A DNA stretch of 64,000 bases from Tupaia tana (GCA_026018925.1 JAKSZU010000002.1:156534400-156598399), one strand, 5' to 3'; positions 12,498-23,819 are shown, numbered from the stretch's first letter. Numbers and translations: made by a program. The notes: a model not told the origin generated them from the sequence alone.

Positions 12498-12760
12498 AAG
12501 AAGTGGCATCGTGGTTAAGGCACTGGACTCCCACATGGCTGACTGCGATTCAAGTCCCAGACCTGGCAGCTGGAAACTCATGCCAGGATGTATGTGTGCA
12601 TGCCGGAAGTTCAGAGAGAAGAATGGAGGAAAAGGAGGAAAATGGAGGAAAACTGCAGCGTGGACATCCCCCCTGGGCAGGGGGGTGGAGAGTGTGGTTT
12701 CTCCCTTTTTGTCTCTCAGCAAAAAAAAAAAAAAAATCTCTTAAAAAAAAAAAAAGGAAA
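12498..12760 (+). mobile_element. A-long SINE, 5' and 3' trimmed
   Basis: Begins inside the head at aagtggcatcgtggttaagg, keeps gattcaagtcccagacc, and has a GGAAAA-expanded body. It lacks the final ccctatagc before poly(A). Confidence 0.85.
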
Positions 12761-12945
12761 GAAATAAGACAATAGAGAGTAAATTCATTATGTATTGCTC
12801 TAAATCTATAAAAATTATTTTTAAGTGAAAATGAGTAACTATACATATTGTATGCTGGCAACTAAATAAATTTTCAAAGGGATGAGTAAAGTGCTTACAT
12901 ACTCGTGTAAACACACATACAAATATAAATACTTAAAGAATACAT

Positions 12946-13206
12946 CAAGTACTTTTTCTGAGAGAGAGATTTTGGCTATAGGGCACATGAGCTTACCAGA
13001 GAGACAGAGATACAGAAAGTGAGAAATCACTCCCCTGGGGTGAGGGGCGGTGGCCATCCTGTAATCCCTTCTCCTCCATTCTCCTCTCAGGATTTTGGGC
13101 ACACAAGTGCCTGGTGTTTGTCTCAAGCCACCGGGTCCAAGACTTGAGCCACGGTCAACCACATGGGAGTCCAGTGCTTTAACTAGTACACCACCTGCTG
13201 GCCCCC
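12946..13206 (-). mobile_element. A-long SINE
   Basis: Reverse 3' end gattttggctatagggcaca, body, and head ccacctgctggccccc. Confidence 0.9.
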
Positions 13207-13227
13207 AAGCATGTGTTTCAAAAGGTT

Positions 13228-13470
13228 GCCTGTAGAGCCAGCAAGTGGCATGGCCAATTACATGATCCGCAACCTGGGCTGGTGGCTTGAAAAACAGGCT
13301 GAGCACATAAGCGTGCATGCGTGCCCAAAATGTTGAGAAGAGACAGAGAAAGGATTGTGGTGTGAGCATTTCCCCAGAGGGGTGATTTCTCCTTTTCTTT
13401 TCCCTCTATCTCTTTCTCTCTGTCTCCAGTAAGCATACTTGCCTTATAGCAAACAAACAAACAAACAAAA
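13228..13470 (+). mobile_element. A-long SINE, head deleted internally
   Basis: gagccagcaagtggcatggc is followed directly by atgatccgcaacctgggctg, so most of the anticodon-arm region is missing. The 3' end is ttgccttatagcaaac plus an AAAC tail. Confidence 0.85.
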
Positions 13471-14070
13471 CTTAAAATAAACAAAAGTTGTTCATGGTCA
13501 CAATAATTCTTTAGCCTTATACATAAAGGGTGTGACAGATTTAAGAGCTATTAAAACAAGAAGTTTTCTCCCTTCCATGCAGAAAGAAGTCAGGAGACAA
13601 GAGAAGGATTGAAGACTCTGGAATATACTCTAGAATATGTCTTCCAGAGTCTCTGATGAGTGCCATCCCCTGCCCCACCATAAACCAGGAGCTGTACCTT
13701 CAGATCACACTACGCCAACCCCAACTCACTCTTTCTGTGGGAAGTACAAGACAAGGAAGGTCTCTACTTGTAAGGGAAAGAGGGACCCAGTGAATGGCTC
13801 TCTATCTCCACAAGCCCCTGACCTACACTGAAGAGGAAAACTCATGCCCTGCCAGGCAGGAGGAAGGCAGACAGTCAGGCAAACACCCTTTCTCCATCTC
13901 TGCCCCACTGAGTCCATACGTGCCCCAAACACCACAACAGGCGTCGTTAACTACTAGTCCCTGAGGACATGGGTTTCAAATAAGGAAATTTACCCTCTTG
14001 AGGACTATAGATTTTGAGAGGAAGTGTTAGTCTTCTGATATGTTTAGTTTCACCAGAAAGGAAAACTTAC
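13471..14070. other. WWC2: Exon-proximal intron, no repeat recognised
   Basis: Unique sequence immediately downstream of the WWC2 donor. Short open frames at 13637-13831 and 13726-13935 show no known family. Confidence 0.5.
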
Positions 14071-14180
14071 TGTTGATGTGATCGATGTAGTAGACACCAA
14101 TCTGAGGGTCAAACCCTGCTTCCCATCCCCACGGCAGCTCATCCCCAACACAGTCAGCAAACGACAAGGGCTTCGTTAAC
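14071..14180 (-). CDS. WWC2: Internal coding exon of WWC2 (WW1-WW2 linker and start of second WW domain)
   Basis: Seen: on the minus strand an acceptor (tttgctatag) precedes a 110-bp open segment that ends at a consensus donor (aacA|GTAAGT, where gtaagt lies at 14065-14070). The exon holds one base, 36 full codons and one base. It translates to [20 protein letters not shown] then [16 protein letters not shown]. This is the linker after WW1 followed by the LPxGWE and GxYYIDH core of a WW domain. The split last codon begins with A and would complete to Lys, matching the family's IN-K-TTQIEDP continuation in the next exon. Known: WWC proteins are cytoplasmic scaffolds that bind PPxY partners such as LATS1/2 and angiomotins and promote Hippo signalling. 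The second WW domain of this family is atypical, lacking the distal Trp. [21 protein letters not shown] fits WWC2 better than WWC1 or WWC3, from memory. Human numbering would be about residues 43-79. No neighbouring exon is visible in this window. Confidence 0.88.
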
Positions 14181-14186
14181 CTATAG

Positions 14187-15540
14187 CAAACCAGAATAAA
14201 TACATGGTGATTTTTTGACATCAAACCACATAGGTTGAATTTTAGCACACTAACCGCAAGATATCTGTCCAGGTTGCATTTCCTTCTTGCTCTTGATTGT
14301 TTTCAGAGATTGCACTACTGAGTTTGAAATCTTAAAGAAAAACAGGATAATATACAGAGGTGAATTCCCCCCAAAAAAGGAAAATAAGTCATAATACCCT
14401 TTTGAAATAAATAAAGCCAACTTAAACCCAGGAGAACTCTAAGCCAAGAGTGAGGATGGGGTCTATCTCTAGTGCTGTAACAAAACAGCTATTCCATTCG
14501 ATCAGTCCCAGGGTTCAAATAATGGCATCATGATCGTCCCAGAGAGACCTCTAAGAGAGAACATGCATCAGGCTACACTAATTTCAGATTTAGATGCTTT
14601 TACAATAAATTAAATACTCAACTGTGAGTTTTTGAACAGGACAAACTATTTTTTAAGTATCTTGTACATACCAGTCATTCAACAAAATTTAAATAAAACA
14701 AAACACATAAAGTAATCACATATTAATGTTAGCTCACCTTTTGAAATTGCCTTATATCAATACTTTCTCAGACTACTTTCTCTTTAAAATTAATGTGAAA
14801 CTAGTTTCCTAGGAGAAGTATAGGTCTTGGACTTAATTACAAGTTAACCTTTTTTCTCTCACTTCCTTCCTTTTTGCTTTTGAGACTTCCCTTGGTTGTT
14901 AGAACCACCATGGGCTAATAACACCACAGAATGCCTTAGGACAGCCCTCATCAGTCAACATTATCTTCTAATTTAATATACTGGCACGCGTGTATGATTC
15001 TCACATACAAAATCTCCTGCAACTCCTTACATCCATGCAAATGAATATCAAAGATCTCATAGCTCACTGAATAAAAAGGTCATTGCCAAAATCATGTCAT
15101 TCATCAGAAAAACAAAATACATTAGCTACCCTTCAAAGTGCTAAAGAGAAGGACACGAAAAGCAAGAGAATCCTTTCTTTCCAGACCTGGCCTATAACAG
15201 CCCTCCAAGGACAAGAAATACCAGTGGATGAAAGGAAGGATTAGAAGGGTTTCCTTTCCTCTCAACCTTCCTAGAGCATGTAATTTCCTTCTGCAGATGG
15301 CTTCAGGGACACTGGACTTCAAAATCAGCTCAGCTGACAGAAGCAATAATCAGGGCAACAAATTCTGCCACTGGCTCATTCCGAGACCAATTATGGGGAG
15401 TCTTTTTACTTTAGTTTCCTTCTTTTAATTGCTGTTTCATACCCCCATATGCAGTTCCTACAATCAAACTATCTCCTAAGATCAATGTGAAGATAAGAAG
15501 GAATTGACTTGGAACACTATCTAGTCAGTAAAAGGTAGTG
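14187..15540. other. WWC2: Exon-proximal intron upstream of the WWC2 acceptor
   Basis: About 1.35 kb without a recognisable SINE, unusual for this window. AT-rich. No conserved domain in any frame. Confidence 0.5.
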
Positions 15541-15757
15541 GGGGCCAAATGATGGTACAGCTGTGACACAATGCTCTGCAATACTGAGCCTGCATGGGAG
15601 AGTCTTCGGTTCACATCCTGGGCTTCCCTGTGTATGCTGAGTGTGCACACCCAGGGTCTGGATGGGCTGGGAGTGGACTGTGGCATCCAAGGCCCTGTTG
15701 GGGGTCTTTAGCTCACTCTCTCTCTCTCTAACTGAAGAAACAAATAAAATTGTTGAA
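15541..15757 (+). mobile_element. Family B SINE
   Basis: Head gggggccaaatgatggtaca, then gtgcacacccagggtctgg, ggccctgttgggggtcttta, (TC)n and an A-rich tail. Its body is unrelated to family A. Confidence 0.75.
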
Positions 15758-15866
15758 TTTTAAATTCAAATTTTTGAATGAATGTTAGTGATTAGTAACA
15801 TAATCACATGCAAATTCTCTTTTATTCTTCAGTGGAACCAAGTCAGGCAACATAGTATAGAACAAA

Positions 15867-16027
15867 GTTTATCAGAGTACGAGCTCCAGACAGCAGCATC
15901 AACACCTAGGACCTGATTAGATAGGCAAATCCTTGGACCATATTGTAGACCTACAATATCAGAAACTCTAGGGCCTAGCAATGCTCTCTGGAAAATTCTG
16001 CCACACACTAAAGTTTGGGAACCACTG
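15867..16027 (-). mobile_element. MER5A (hAT-Charlie MITE)
   Basis: Recognisable phrases are agcagcatcaacacctagga, tcagaaactctagggc and the terminal gtttgggaaccactg. This is an ancient eutherian nonautonomous hAT. Strand relative to the consensus is uncertain. Confidence 0.85.
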
Positions 16028-16029
16028 GC

Positions 16030-16135
16030 TTAGAAGTTAAGAGCTTAAAATTTAGCAGAGAGATGTGAGTTCAAATCTTCGTTCTGCTATTTACTCACTG
16101 TACAGCCTAAGGCAAAGTATTAGCCTTAAAAGACC
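16030..16135 (+). mobile_element. MIR SINE fragment
   Basis: gttaagagcttaaaat then gagttcaaatcttcgttctg and ctatttactcactgtacagc parallel the MIR tRNA-like head and core. Confidence 0.7.
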
Positions 16136-16143
16136 AGCTTCCA

Positions 16144-16187
16144 AATTTATTTATTTATTTATTTGTTTATTTATTTATTTATTTATT
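16144..16187 (+). repeat. (TTTA)n microsatellite
   Basis: Tetranucleotide run with one TTTG, joined directly to a 5'-truncated A SINE. Confidence 0.9.
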
Positions 16188-16285
16188 GGAGATTGTGATG
16201 TGGCTTGGGGGGTGATTTCTCACCTTCTATTTCTCTGGCAAGCACACACGCTGATAGCAAAAATCTCTCTATTAAAAAAAAAAAG
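16188..16285 (+). mobile_element. A-long SINE 3' fragment
   Basis: Only the last 90 bp remain: ggagattgtgatgtggcttg, tgatttctcacctt, gatagcaaaaatctctc and poly(A). Confidence 0.8.
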
Positions 16286-16289
16286 TAGT

Positions 16290-17535
16290 AACAAAAGCTT
16301 CATATGTACTATAAGTTATGGTAACTTACTTATATTTGGAAAGAATCCAGTTTTATCCCATGAATTGTTCACAAATAATAAGAGTTTAGTTAACTGCCAT
16401 TGCTCTAAGACTAGAATTACATTTGTTAAGTATATTCTGTGAAAAATTCACGTTTTTATTCCTGACGATTTCTTTGCAGATTTACTTTGAAAATCAGTTT
16501 AATGCTATTTTATTGTGTGTATCTGTATACATATTTTTCTATGTCCTCTATCAAAAAGCAAAATCATTACTTACTAAAATTTTGATTGAATTATTATCAA
16601 AATTACAAAATACAAGTAGAATAACATCCTCACGTACCAAACAGAATCAAGCACCCAATTATAACTTATCCTGGTAAAGGGAAAATATTACTAAGTTATA
16701 ATAAGAAGTAACACAAAATGAAGTAACAGATGTATTCTAAAATTAGAAACATGAATTAGAAACACAGTGAACAGAAATGTTAATTAACTTCTGAATGTCT
16801 TCTTCTTGTCTTACACAAGGAAATCTCTGAAGCATTCAATCTTTTTTTTTCTGATGGTAAAGAAAAAGAAATAGATGGGATTTGTCTTTTGTTAGCTCCC
16901 CCACAAAGAAGCAACATTATGCAAAAAGCCTGAAATCAACAAGTCTTTATGCTTAATCAGAAGTTACTCTTTGCTTTAAAAAGTCTTCTATGCAAGGTAC
17001 CTAATGGGATAAAAATGGTAATTTACTACAGCACTTTGCCAAAGTTTACACACAAAATTTGAACTTTGCATGGTATTTCCTCTCCTTCCTGGCATTATAT
17101 CATTCTTTCACGGTCTCTAAGTACTTACTGTCAAGTCACAGAAACCTGCCCAATAACATGAGAGCCTACTCATAGACATATCTATTCTTCTTCATTATAC
17201 GATGCTGAACACTGTGTGTGCACAAGCACAATCCCAGGAAAAAACCGAGCTTGTACTAAGTGCGCTAAATGAAAAAGCACTCGACAAAGAAAACCATTTT
17301 CAGGTTAATAAAACTCTTACCACAACCCAATGCCTCCCAAATGGATCGCTTAGCAGCGATGTTAGAGGTCTTAGCAGTGATTTTTTACTTTGCAGCATCT
17401 GTTGCCCTCATTGTTTAGCTAACTCGGAGCAAAACTTGTAATTATCGACTGCTTATGCTTACTCCAGCACCTGCCCACACAAACACTACAGAATTGCTCA
17501 GAGAACAGGGAAGGAGCAGTTCACAATCTGAGGTT
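16290..17535. other. Mostly unassigned intron, possible L1M remnant
   Basis: 16430-16680 is AT-rich and resembles a decayed L1M 3' region. The remainder, 16680-17535, shows nothing I recognise. Confidence 0.3.
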
Positions 17536-17539
17536 GTGG

Positions 17540-17750
17540 TTGTTTTTGTTTCCTTGAAAGAGACAGAGAGAGGCGAAGATGAGAAATCACTGTCCAGAGG
17601 AATGGCCTGCCACAATCTCTTCTCCTGGGATTTTGAACACCCACGCACACACACCCAGCATGGTTTTCGAGCTGCCAGGTCTGGGACTCAAACCTTGGGC
17701 AGCCACATGGGAATCTAGCACCTTAACCATCCTACCACCTGCTGACCCTA
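17540..17750 (-). mobile_element. A-long SINE, shortened 3' end
   Basis: Body reversed (gagaaatcactgtccagagg), B-box complement gggactcaaacc, and head ccacctgctgaccct. Confidence 0.85.
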
Positions 17751-18280
17751 TAATCTGAATTTTAAAGTGAAGTTAAAATACTAGAAATCTTTCTATAGTT
17801 GTAAAAGTACTTTCATTTTTAATGACACTGATTAGCCCCTCAAAGCAACTTTAATTTGTTTCTACCACTACTTTAGGGAAAGACCACAAGGGGAAAGGGA
17901 GGGGAATAGGAGTTTAGGAAGAGAAGGTTTTAAGAGCAATTACACAAACTACTTCAGAGAAAGGCAACAAGGTTGGTTAGTTCTGTGTCTTTGAGAAAAT
18001 TAGCTTGAGTTTCCAGAAAATAAAAAGGCATGAGAACGAGTCATAATGAGGAGAATCAGCTCTAAGCTCGCTCTTACCTAAAAGCAAGGGAACAGGCTGA
18101 TCCACATTTCAAGGCACCACTCTACCCTCACCCCAATATTCTATGCTTCCTTCCAATGAGCACTTTTTTATAATAATTATGTTTATGATCAAACATAATT
18201 TACATTATTGTTTATTAGAACAGACCAATATTTTCATGATCAGTTTACAAAACACTGATTTTTTTGAAAGAGAAAAAAAG
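17751..18280. other. Unassigned intron
   Basis: No recognisable repeat or coding signal. Confidence 0.4.
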
Positions 18281-18282
18281 CT

Positions 18283-18390
18283 ACTTTTCTTGATTGTCCA
18301 TCGTATGTCAAGAATTATGCAAAGTGTTTTCATGTTATCTCATTTAATCCTAGGGATCCTTTGGGAGAGGTATTCCTGCTCCTACATTAC
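18283..18390 (+). mobile_element. MIR fragment
   Basis: tatctcatttaatcctaggg, preceded by aattatgcaaagtgttttc, is the MIR 3' core (typically atctcatttaatcctcacaa). Confidence 0.7.
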
Positions 18391-18545
18391 TTAAAAGTTT
18401 ATTTACTTCTTTCACGACAGAGACAGACAGAAAGGTACCCCCACATGGCTCCCATACTGCAATCTGCCTCCAGTCTCAGCTCACCTGGGTCACAGGTATG
18501 TGTGTATGCTCCTGGCATGCACATAATCCATGCTGACTGAATGGA
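18391..18545 (-). mobile_element. Family B SINE fragment, reversed
   Basis: The A-rich tail complement (gtttatttacttctttc) leads into gagacagacagaaagg and a decayed B body. Confidence 0.5.
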
Positions 18546-18576
18546 TGAAGCCGAGGAAGACAGAAATAAAAACCAT

Positions 18577-18838
18577 TGGGACTAGCAGTTGACGTAATGG
18601 CTATGTCGTTGGACTCCCATGTAGTCAACCGCAGTTCGAGTCCCAGACCCGGTGGCTTAAACTCACACTGCGTGCATGTGCGTGTGTGCCCAAGATCCCG
18701 AGAGGAGAATGGAGGAGAAGGGATTGTGGCAGCCATCCCCCCGGGGAGTGATTTCTCGCTTTCTGTCTCTCTGTCTCTCTCTGTCTTTCTGGCGAGCACA
18801 CATGCCCTATAGCAAAAAAAAAAAAAAAAAAAAAAAAA
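18577..18838 (+). mobile_element. A-long SINE
   Basis: Head gggactagcagttgacgtaa, body with gatttctcgctttctgtctc, ccctatagc and about 25 A. Confidence 0.93.
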
Positions 18839-18871
18839 AGAAAGTAAAACTAATTATAATTTATTATTTTT

Positions 18872-19031
18872 AAAAAGAATTATTTATTTTATTTGTGTTA
18901 TTATTTTTAGTTTGACCAGAGGGAAAGAGAGAAAGGGAAAGTGAGAAAGCAAGTCACCAGGTCCGGGACTCAAACTGTGGTTGGCCATATGGGAGTCCAG
19001 CACCTTAACAACTGTGCCACTTGCCGGCCCC
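18872..19031 (-). mobile_element. A-short SINE
   Basis: Reversed AAATAAAT tail, tagtttgaccagagggaaag, gggactcaaactgtggttgg, and head cttgccggcccca. Confidence 0.88.
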
Positions 19032-19067
19032 AGATAAAACTTATTATTTTTTAAATTTTCAATTCAT

Positions 19068-19285
19068 GGGGCCAGATGGTAGCACAGCAGCAGTGCAACA
19101 GAATCCACGTGGGGAAGTCCCCATTTGTGTTCTGCAGCTTCCCTCTGCACACATGGTACCCAAGTCCTGGCTGGCCGAGGCTGGGGTGGCACACGGCCTG
19201 TTGAGGGTGCCTCCCCCCCCCCCCCCCCCCCCCCAGCTAATGCAGTGCACAGTGAATGCATTCTCGTTATAAAGAATATATAAAA
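19068..19285 (+). mobile_element. Family B SINE with poly-C expansion
   Basis: Head ggggccagatggtagcacag, then gtacccaagtcctggctgg and gaggctggggtggca. It is interrupted by a run of about 24 C at 19211-19234. Confidence 0.75.
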
Positions 19286-19289
19286 TAAT

Positions 19290-20021
19290 AGGGCCGACAT
19301 TAGTTTTTTTCTACCTCATGAAAGAAATATATAAACAAAATTTTTTTCAATTTACTCAAATGTAATGGTAAAAGCATTTATTCAAATAACAATATGAATA
19401 CTGGTATTAACGTGAGAGTTGATAAATATGTTTCCTGACAATGAGATGGGAGAGGACAGACTCTTTCAATGCAGCATCAAAATATTTGGTCCTGTGACTT
19501 ATTTTTATTTATTACAACTATATATTATACTCAATAACTTAATAGAAAATAGGTTCTTAGTTACATACGTGTAACAGAATTTACCTCAGGTGTTTCAATA
19601 ATTTAACAAGTTTTAAAAAAATATATTTTTACTCCACAAAAGAAAACAGAGTGGTCAAGCAAACACTTTAACTTAAACCTCTTTTCTCTCTTAAGTGCCA
19701 AGAAATGTTTGCTTGTCGGATTATTTAGTTTTGAAAAATAGTTTGAGAATTTAAGTGGCTGCAATGGCAAAGAAGTGAGGAATGTTTGAGGGAGGAAGAG
19801 GACTTAAAGGATTATTGTCCAAACAAATAAACAAAAATCCACCAAAGCTGCCTCATTCCCCCACCGCCCAGTCGTTTCCATCGCAATTATTCAGACAGGA
19901 GGAAGTTCAGTACTCACTGGGAGGACGCCTCCCATCAGAACAGAGAACTGACACATGGCACGTCCCTCTGGATGGACAGAACCATGCTAGACTCAACCTC
20001 CCTCTTAAAGAAGTTAGTTAA
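19290..20021. other. Unassigned intron
   Basis: AT-rich, no recognised element. Confidence 0.4.
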
Positions 20022-20287
20022 GGGACCAGCAGTTAGTGTAATGGCTATGTCACTGGACTCCCATGTAGCGGACCATAGTTCGAGTCCGGGACCTGGTGGC
20101 TTAAATTCACACTGGGCACATGTGTGTGCGTGCCCAAGATCCCAAGAGGAAAATGAAGGAGAAGGGATTGTGGCATGGCCATCGCCCCCAGCTTGGGAGT
20201 GATTTCTCGCTTTCTGTCTGTCTTTCTCTGTCTTTCTGGTGAGCACACATGCCCTATAGCAAAAACTTCTTCAAAAAAAAAAAAAAC
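20022..20287 (+). mobile_element. A-long SINE, young
   Basis: Head gggaccagcagttagtgtaa, B box ggttcgag-type (agttcgagtccggg), body and poly(A). Imperfect TSD gttagttaa versus gttaattaa. Confidence 0.93.
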
Positions 20288-20582
20288 CCAAGAGGTTAAT
20301 TAAATGATTTAAATGAACTTAAAATTACTTTCAACAAAATGTAAGGCATTGGAAGGATTTTTTTTTAATTCCTATAATCTCAACGACCTAAGAATAATCC
20401 TAATTTAAAAAGTAGTATGTTTCAATCGAGGCTATTCATTTAAAAATAAACATATACCTACATATACTTAATAGTTGTTATATTTACATACTACTTAATA
20501 TGCACATTTTTACAAAATTGGTATCAAACTAAATAAACCACACATACAGTTTTGAGCCTTGTCTTTAAAAATACACAATTTA

Positions 20583-20840
20583 GGGACCAGCAGTTAGCGT
20601 AATGGCTATGTCGCTGGACTCCCACGTAGTCGACCGCGGTTCGCATCCTGGACCCTGTGGCTTAAACTCACGCTGGGCGCGTGTGCGTGCGTGCCCAAGA
20701 TCCCGAGAGGAGAATGGAGGAGAAGGGATTGCGGCGTGGCCATCCCCCCTGGGGGGTGATTTCTCACTTTCTATCTCTCCGTCTCTCTCTCTGTCTGGCG
20801 AGCACACGCGCCCTATAGCAAAAACCTCTCCAAAAAAAAA
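20583..20840 (+). mobile_element. A-long SINE, young with perfect 16-bp TSD
   Basis: Head gggaccagcagttagcgtaa and dense CpGs (cgctgggcgcgtgtgcgtgc). Flanked by identical aaaaatacacaattta at 20567-20582 and 20841-20856. One of the best-preserved copies. Confidence 0.97.
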
Positions 20841-21056
20841 AAAAATACACAATTTACAGTTAATGCAGTCTCAGTATGTAGAATATATAAAATGATAAGA
20901 CAATTATTACTAAAGTCCTCCCTTTCCTACAGAGTGGTATCTATTCTAATGTTGGTACTTTTCTGCCCATCTATAAATTTATATACTTTTATATGCTGTG
21001 TGAATTTTCGATGACTTTAATCAGTATAATATATGTTGGAAATCTTTCTGTGTTTT

Positions 21057-21291
21057 TAGTTTTTTGGTTTGCTTGTTTGTCTGTTTTGCCAGAGACAGAG
21101 GGAAAGTGAGAAATCACCCCCAAGCGGGGATGGCCAGGCTGCAATCCCTTCTACTCCATTCTCTTCTTGGGATTCTGGGCACACACGCACATAAACCTAG
21201 CATGAGTTGTAGGCCACCAAGTCTGAGACTCAAACTGGGGTCAGCCATGTGGGAGTCCAGCACTCCAACCATCACGCCACCTGCTGGCCCT
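21057..21291 (-). mobile_element. A-long SINE
   Basis: Reversed tail and body (gaaatcacccccaagcgggg), with head cgccacctgctggccct. The CTCF-type 13-mer is at 21275-21287 on the minus strand. Confidence 0.92.
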
Positions 21292-21387
21292 ATGTCAGTG
21301 GTTTAATATCTATGTACACTGAGGTTACACTTCATTATTTAACTAAATCGTCAATTGACAGACATTAGTTTCTACTTTCTTTCTAAT

Positions 21388-21632
21388 CTTTTTTTTTTAA
21401 TTGCCAGAGGGCATGTGTGCATACACTTGGGATGGGGAGGAACATACCCCCTTAGAGAGTGGTCATGCTATAATCCTCTTTCCTACATTTCTCTAGTCAG
21501 TCAGGATTTGAGGCATGCACCTGGCATGTTTTTCAAGCTACCATGCTGGCATGTGAACAGCGGCTGGCCCTGTGGGAGCCAGGTCCCAAAGCACAGTGCT
21601 TAATCTCTGCACCACAGGGTTTGCCCAGCTTC
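21388..21632 (-). mobile_element. A-old SINE
   Basis: aattgccagagggcatgtgt (reversed 3' end) and a body with aggcatgcacctggcatg. The head region ctctgcaccacagggtttg differs from the young heads. Confidence 0.7.
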
Positions 21633-21660
21633 CACTTACTTTAAGGGAAACCAGTGCTTT

Positions 21661-21905
21661 GGGGCCAAGCAGTGGTGTGGCGGTTCAGGTAGGCGCTGGA
21701 CTCTCACATGGCTGACCTTAGTTCAAGTCTCGGACCTAGAGACTTGAAAATCATGCTGGGCGAGCGTGCTCAAAATCCCAGGAGGAGAATGGAGAAGGGA
21801 CTGTGATTTGGCCATGCTCCCTGAGGGGTGATTTCTCACTTTCCTTGTCACTGTCTCTCTCCAGCAAGCACATGCACCGTATGTCAAAAAACTAAAAAAA
21901 TAAGT
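21661..21905 (+). mobile_element. A-long SINE
   Basis: ggggccaagcagtggtgtgg head, gttcaagtctcggacc, body, and gcaccgtatgtcaaaaaac 3' end with a GA-rich continuation. Confidence 0.87.
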
Positions 21906-22139
21906 AAGAGAGAGAGAGAGACAAAAAATCAACACATGCTTGTAAACATTTACAGCTGTGCTTGACAGACGTGCTTACCACTAAATCCGAGTACTCAAGG
22001 AATATACACAATCTTTAAATTATAAAATGTCAGTATGCATTAGAGAAGCATTAAACACATAATAGCATTTAAATGTTTTCATTCTGATAGGCAGTCTTCA
22101 CATGGACGTTACCAAGCCCCTTCATTCCCACATCCCACC

Positions 22140-22470
22140 ATATTGTTTTGGGGGGGGGGGAACTTCTTTACATGTTTATTTTCTTCTGTGAATCGGCCTT
22201 TTTAAATTATGCTGTTTGTCCTTGTTGATCTGTGTACCTGTTAATACACTTTGGATATTAATCCCTCGTCAAGTTGCAAATATATTTTTTCTGGACTTTT
22301 CTTACCCATTAACTTTTGTTTATGATGAGTAAAAGACTATTTAAAAGTTAGAAAAGGAGATAACTAGGTTAGGGGACAGAAGCTCTTCCTTATACTAAAA
22401 TTGGTTCCAGGTAAATCAAAGAGTTACATATGAAAATGAAAGTGACTAAAATATGAAACCTACTGGGGCG
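22140..22470. mobile_element. L1-like remnant
   Basis: ggatattaatccctcgtcaa resembles the conserved L1 segment usually written ggatattagtcctttgtcag. 22375-22470 resembles ORF2-tail DNA. Heavily decayed. Confidence 0.5.
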
Positions 22471-22671
22471 AAAAAGAAAAAGAATGTTCAAGAGATCTCT
22501 AAAGTTTCTGAGTTCCATTCCTTAACTCAGTGTTTCAAATGACAGTTCATCAAATTATAGGCCATTCAAAATAAATACAATGAAAACAAAATCCTATAAA
22601 ATTGTAGCGGAATTGCTAGCCAAGGCTTTGAGCTTGAGGCTTTGCTCTTTGTTCTATTAAAAGGGCAATTA
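22471..22671. other. Unassigned intron
   Basis: No element recognised. Confidence 0.35.
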
Positions 22672-22778
22672 ATAGGAACCAACAAGTAATGTGGTGGTTA
22701 AGGCGATGTACACTCCCACGTGGCTGACAACAGTTCAAGTCCCAGTCCTGGTGGCTTGCTTTCTCACTTTCCCAATCC

Positions 22779-22810
<32 letters not shown>

Positions 22811-22890
22811 TCAAATTAAAATAAATGAATGAATAAATGAAATTAAATAAATAATTATTTCAAATAAATAAGTAAATAAGGGGCAATTAT
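22672..22890 (+). mobile_element. A-short SINE with (GT)n
   Basis: aggaaccaacaagtaatgtg head, gtggcttgctttctcac, a (GT)n run at 22779-22809, then ggtcaaattaaaataaatg and an AAATAAAT tail. Confidence 0.88.
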
Positions 22891-22896
22891 TAAGTA

Positions 22897-23036
22897 CAAG
22901 GAGACTTCAAAAAGCTCCAAGGGAAATGAAATTGAACTATGAGTTTATTTTAGTGCATCAAAAAAAAAAAAAAATGAAACCCATGCATACTTTTCTCATA
23001 ATACATATTTTTCGCACAATTTTCGAAGATACCTCG
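22897..23036 (-). mobile_element. Palindromic mariner-like MITE (family M1)
   Basis: gagacttcaaaaagctcca at one end and acaattttcgaagatacctc at the other are inverted. The interior has the reversed core (gtttattttagtgcatc). Same family as 48497, 49596 and 53826, here in opposite orientation. Confidence 0.65.
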
Positions 23037-23237
23037 TATTAGGAAGCTCTTAAAGACTTACTAGCAGCAAAAACATTTTCTCTTTGATGTCATAAGAAGT
23101 AGAAAGGAGGCAGAAAGGGGAAAAAGTGTATGGCTAAAAATTGCTTAATGTGAATTTCCCTGTTTCACCTTGGGAAACGTGGTCCGATGGACAAACTAAT
23201 TTAGGAAGGGGGGCCTAACGGTGCGCTGAATGGAACA

Positions 23238-23395
23238 CAGCACTGGTTCTGAGGGCAGTCCCCAAAGCAGCAGCACCAACATCGCCTGGTAACTTGTTAA
23301 AATTATCCAGTTTCTTCCTCAGAACTACTAAACTGGACACGGGGTGGAGCCCGCCGTCCGTTTCAACAAACCCTCCAGACTCTGCTGCCCTTCCA
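23238..23395. mobile_element. MER5A remnant
   Basis: agcactggttctgagggcag, cagcagcaccaacatcgcct, ggtaacttgttaaaat and acaaaccctccagact follow the MER5A order. Confidence 0.75.
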
Positions 23396-23611
23396 CTCTG
23401 ATGTCTGCCATGGTGCAAGAGGCGCTGGGCTGGAGAGAGGTGAAAACGGAGCTCCCTCTCCTGCTTCACCTCGAGGGTAGTGAGGGGCTGCTACTGTGGA
23501 GGAGAAAGGTACCCAACACAGTGGGGTGAGGAGGGCTTATGCAAAAGGAAGTCATGGGATTTGAGGAGGCCTAGTTGGTACCAGCAGGGAGAAGGCTCCT
23601 AACAAAAGTAG

Positions 23612-23699
23612 AGCTCCAGGGAGAGTAATGGTTATGTCACTGGATTCCCGCATAGGTGACTGCGGTTCAAGTCCCGGAGCCAGCGGATTAAGACACACT

Positions 23700-23737
<38 letters not shown>

Positions 23738-23819
23738 CCAAAATCCTGAGAGGAGAAGGGATTGTAGTATGGCCATCCTCTCCCCTCTACCTCCCAGGGG
23801 GAGGGTGTGATTTCTCACA
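23612..23819 (+). mobile_element. A-long SINE, 3' truncated
   Basis: Starts inside the head (agggagagtaatggttatgt), contains (GT)18-19 at 23701-23737, and stops at tgatttctcacac without the terminal ccctatagc. Confidence 0.85.

Larger units (their letters stand above)
1..14070 (-). other. WWC2: Downstream intron of WWC2, incomplete
   Basis: The strong donor at 14065-14070 opens an intron running left. I searched by eye for the expected KTTQIEDPRKQW continuation on the minus strand and did not find it, so the next exon lies beyond position 1. Confidence 0.7.

Noticed and set aside
20602-20895. Recurring 60-130 aa plus-strand frames of the type MAMSLDSHVVDRGSSPGPGG, seen dozens of times
   Set aside because: They are translations of the A-long SINE sense strand. 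The same peptide recurs wherever a young copy lies and disappears in older ones, so it is repeat shadow, not a gene family.
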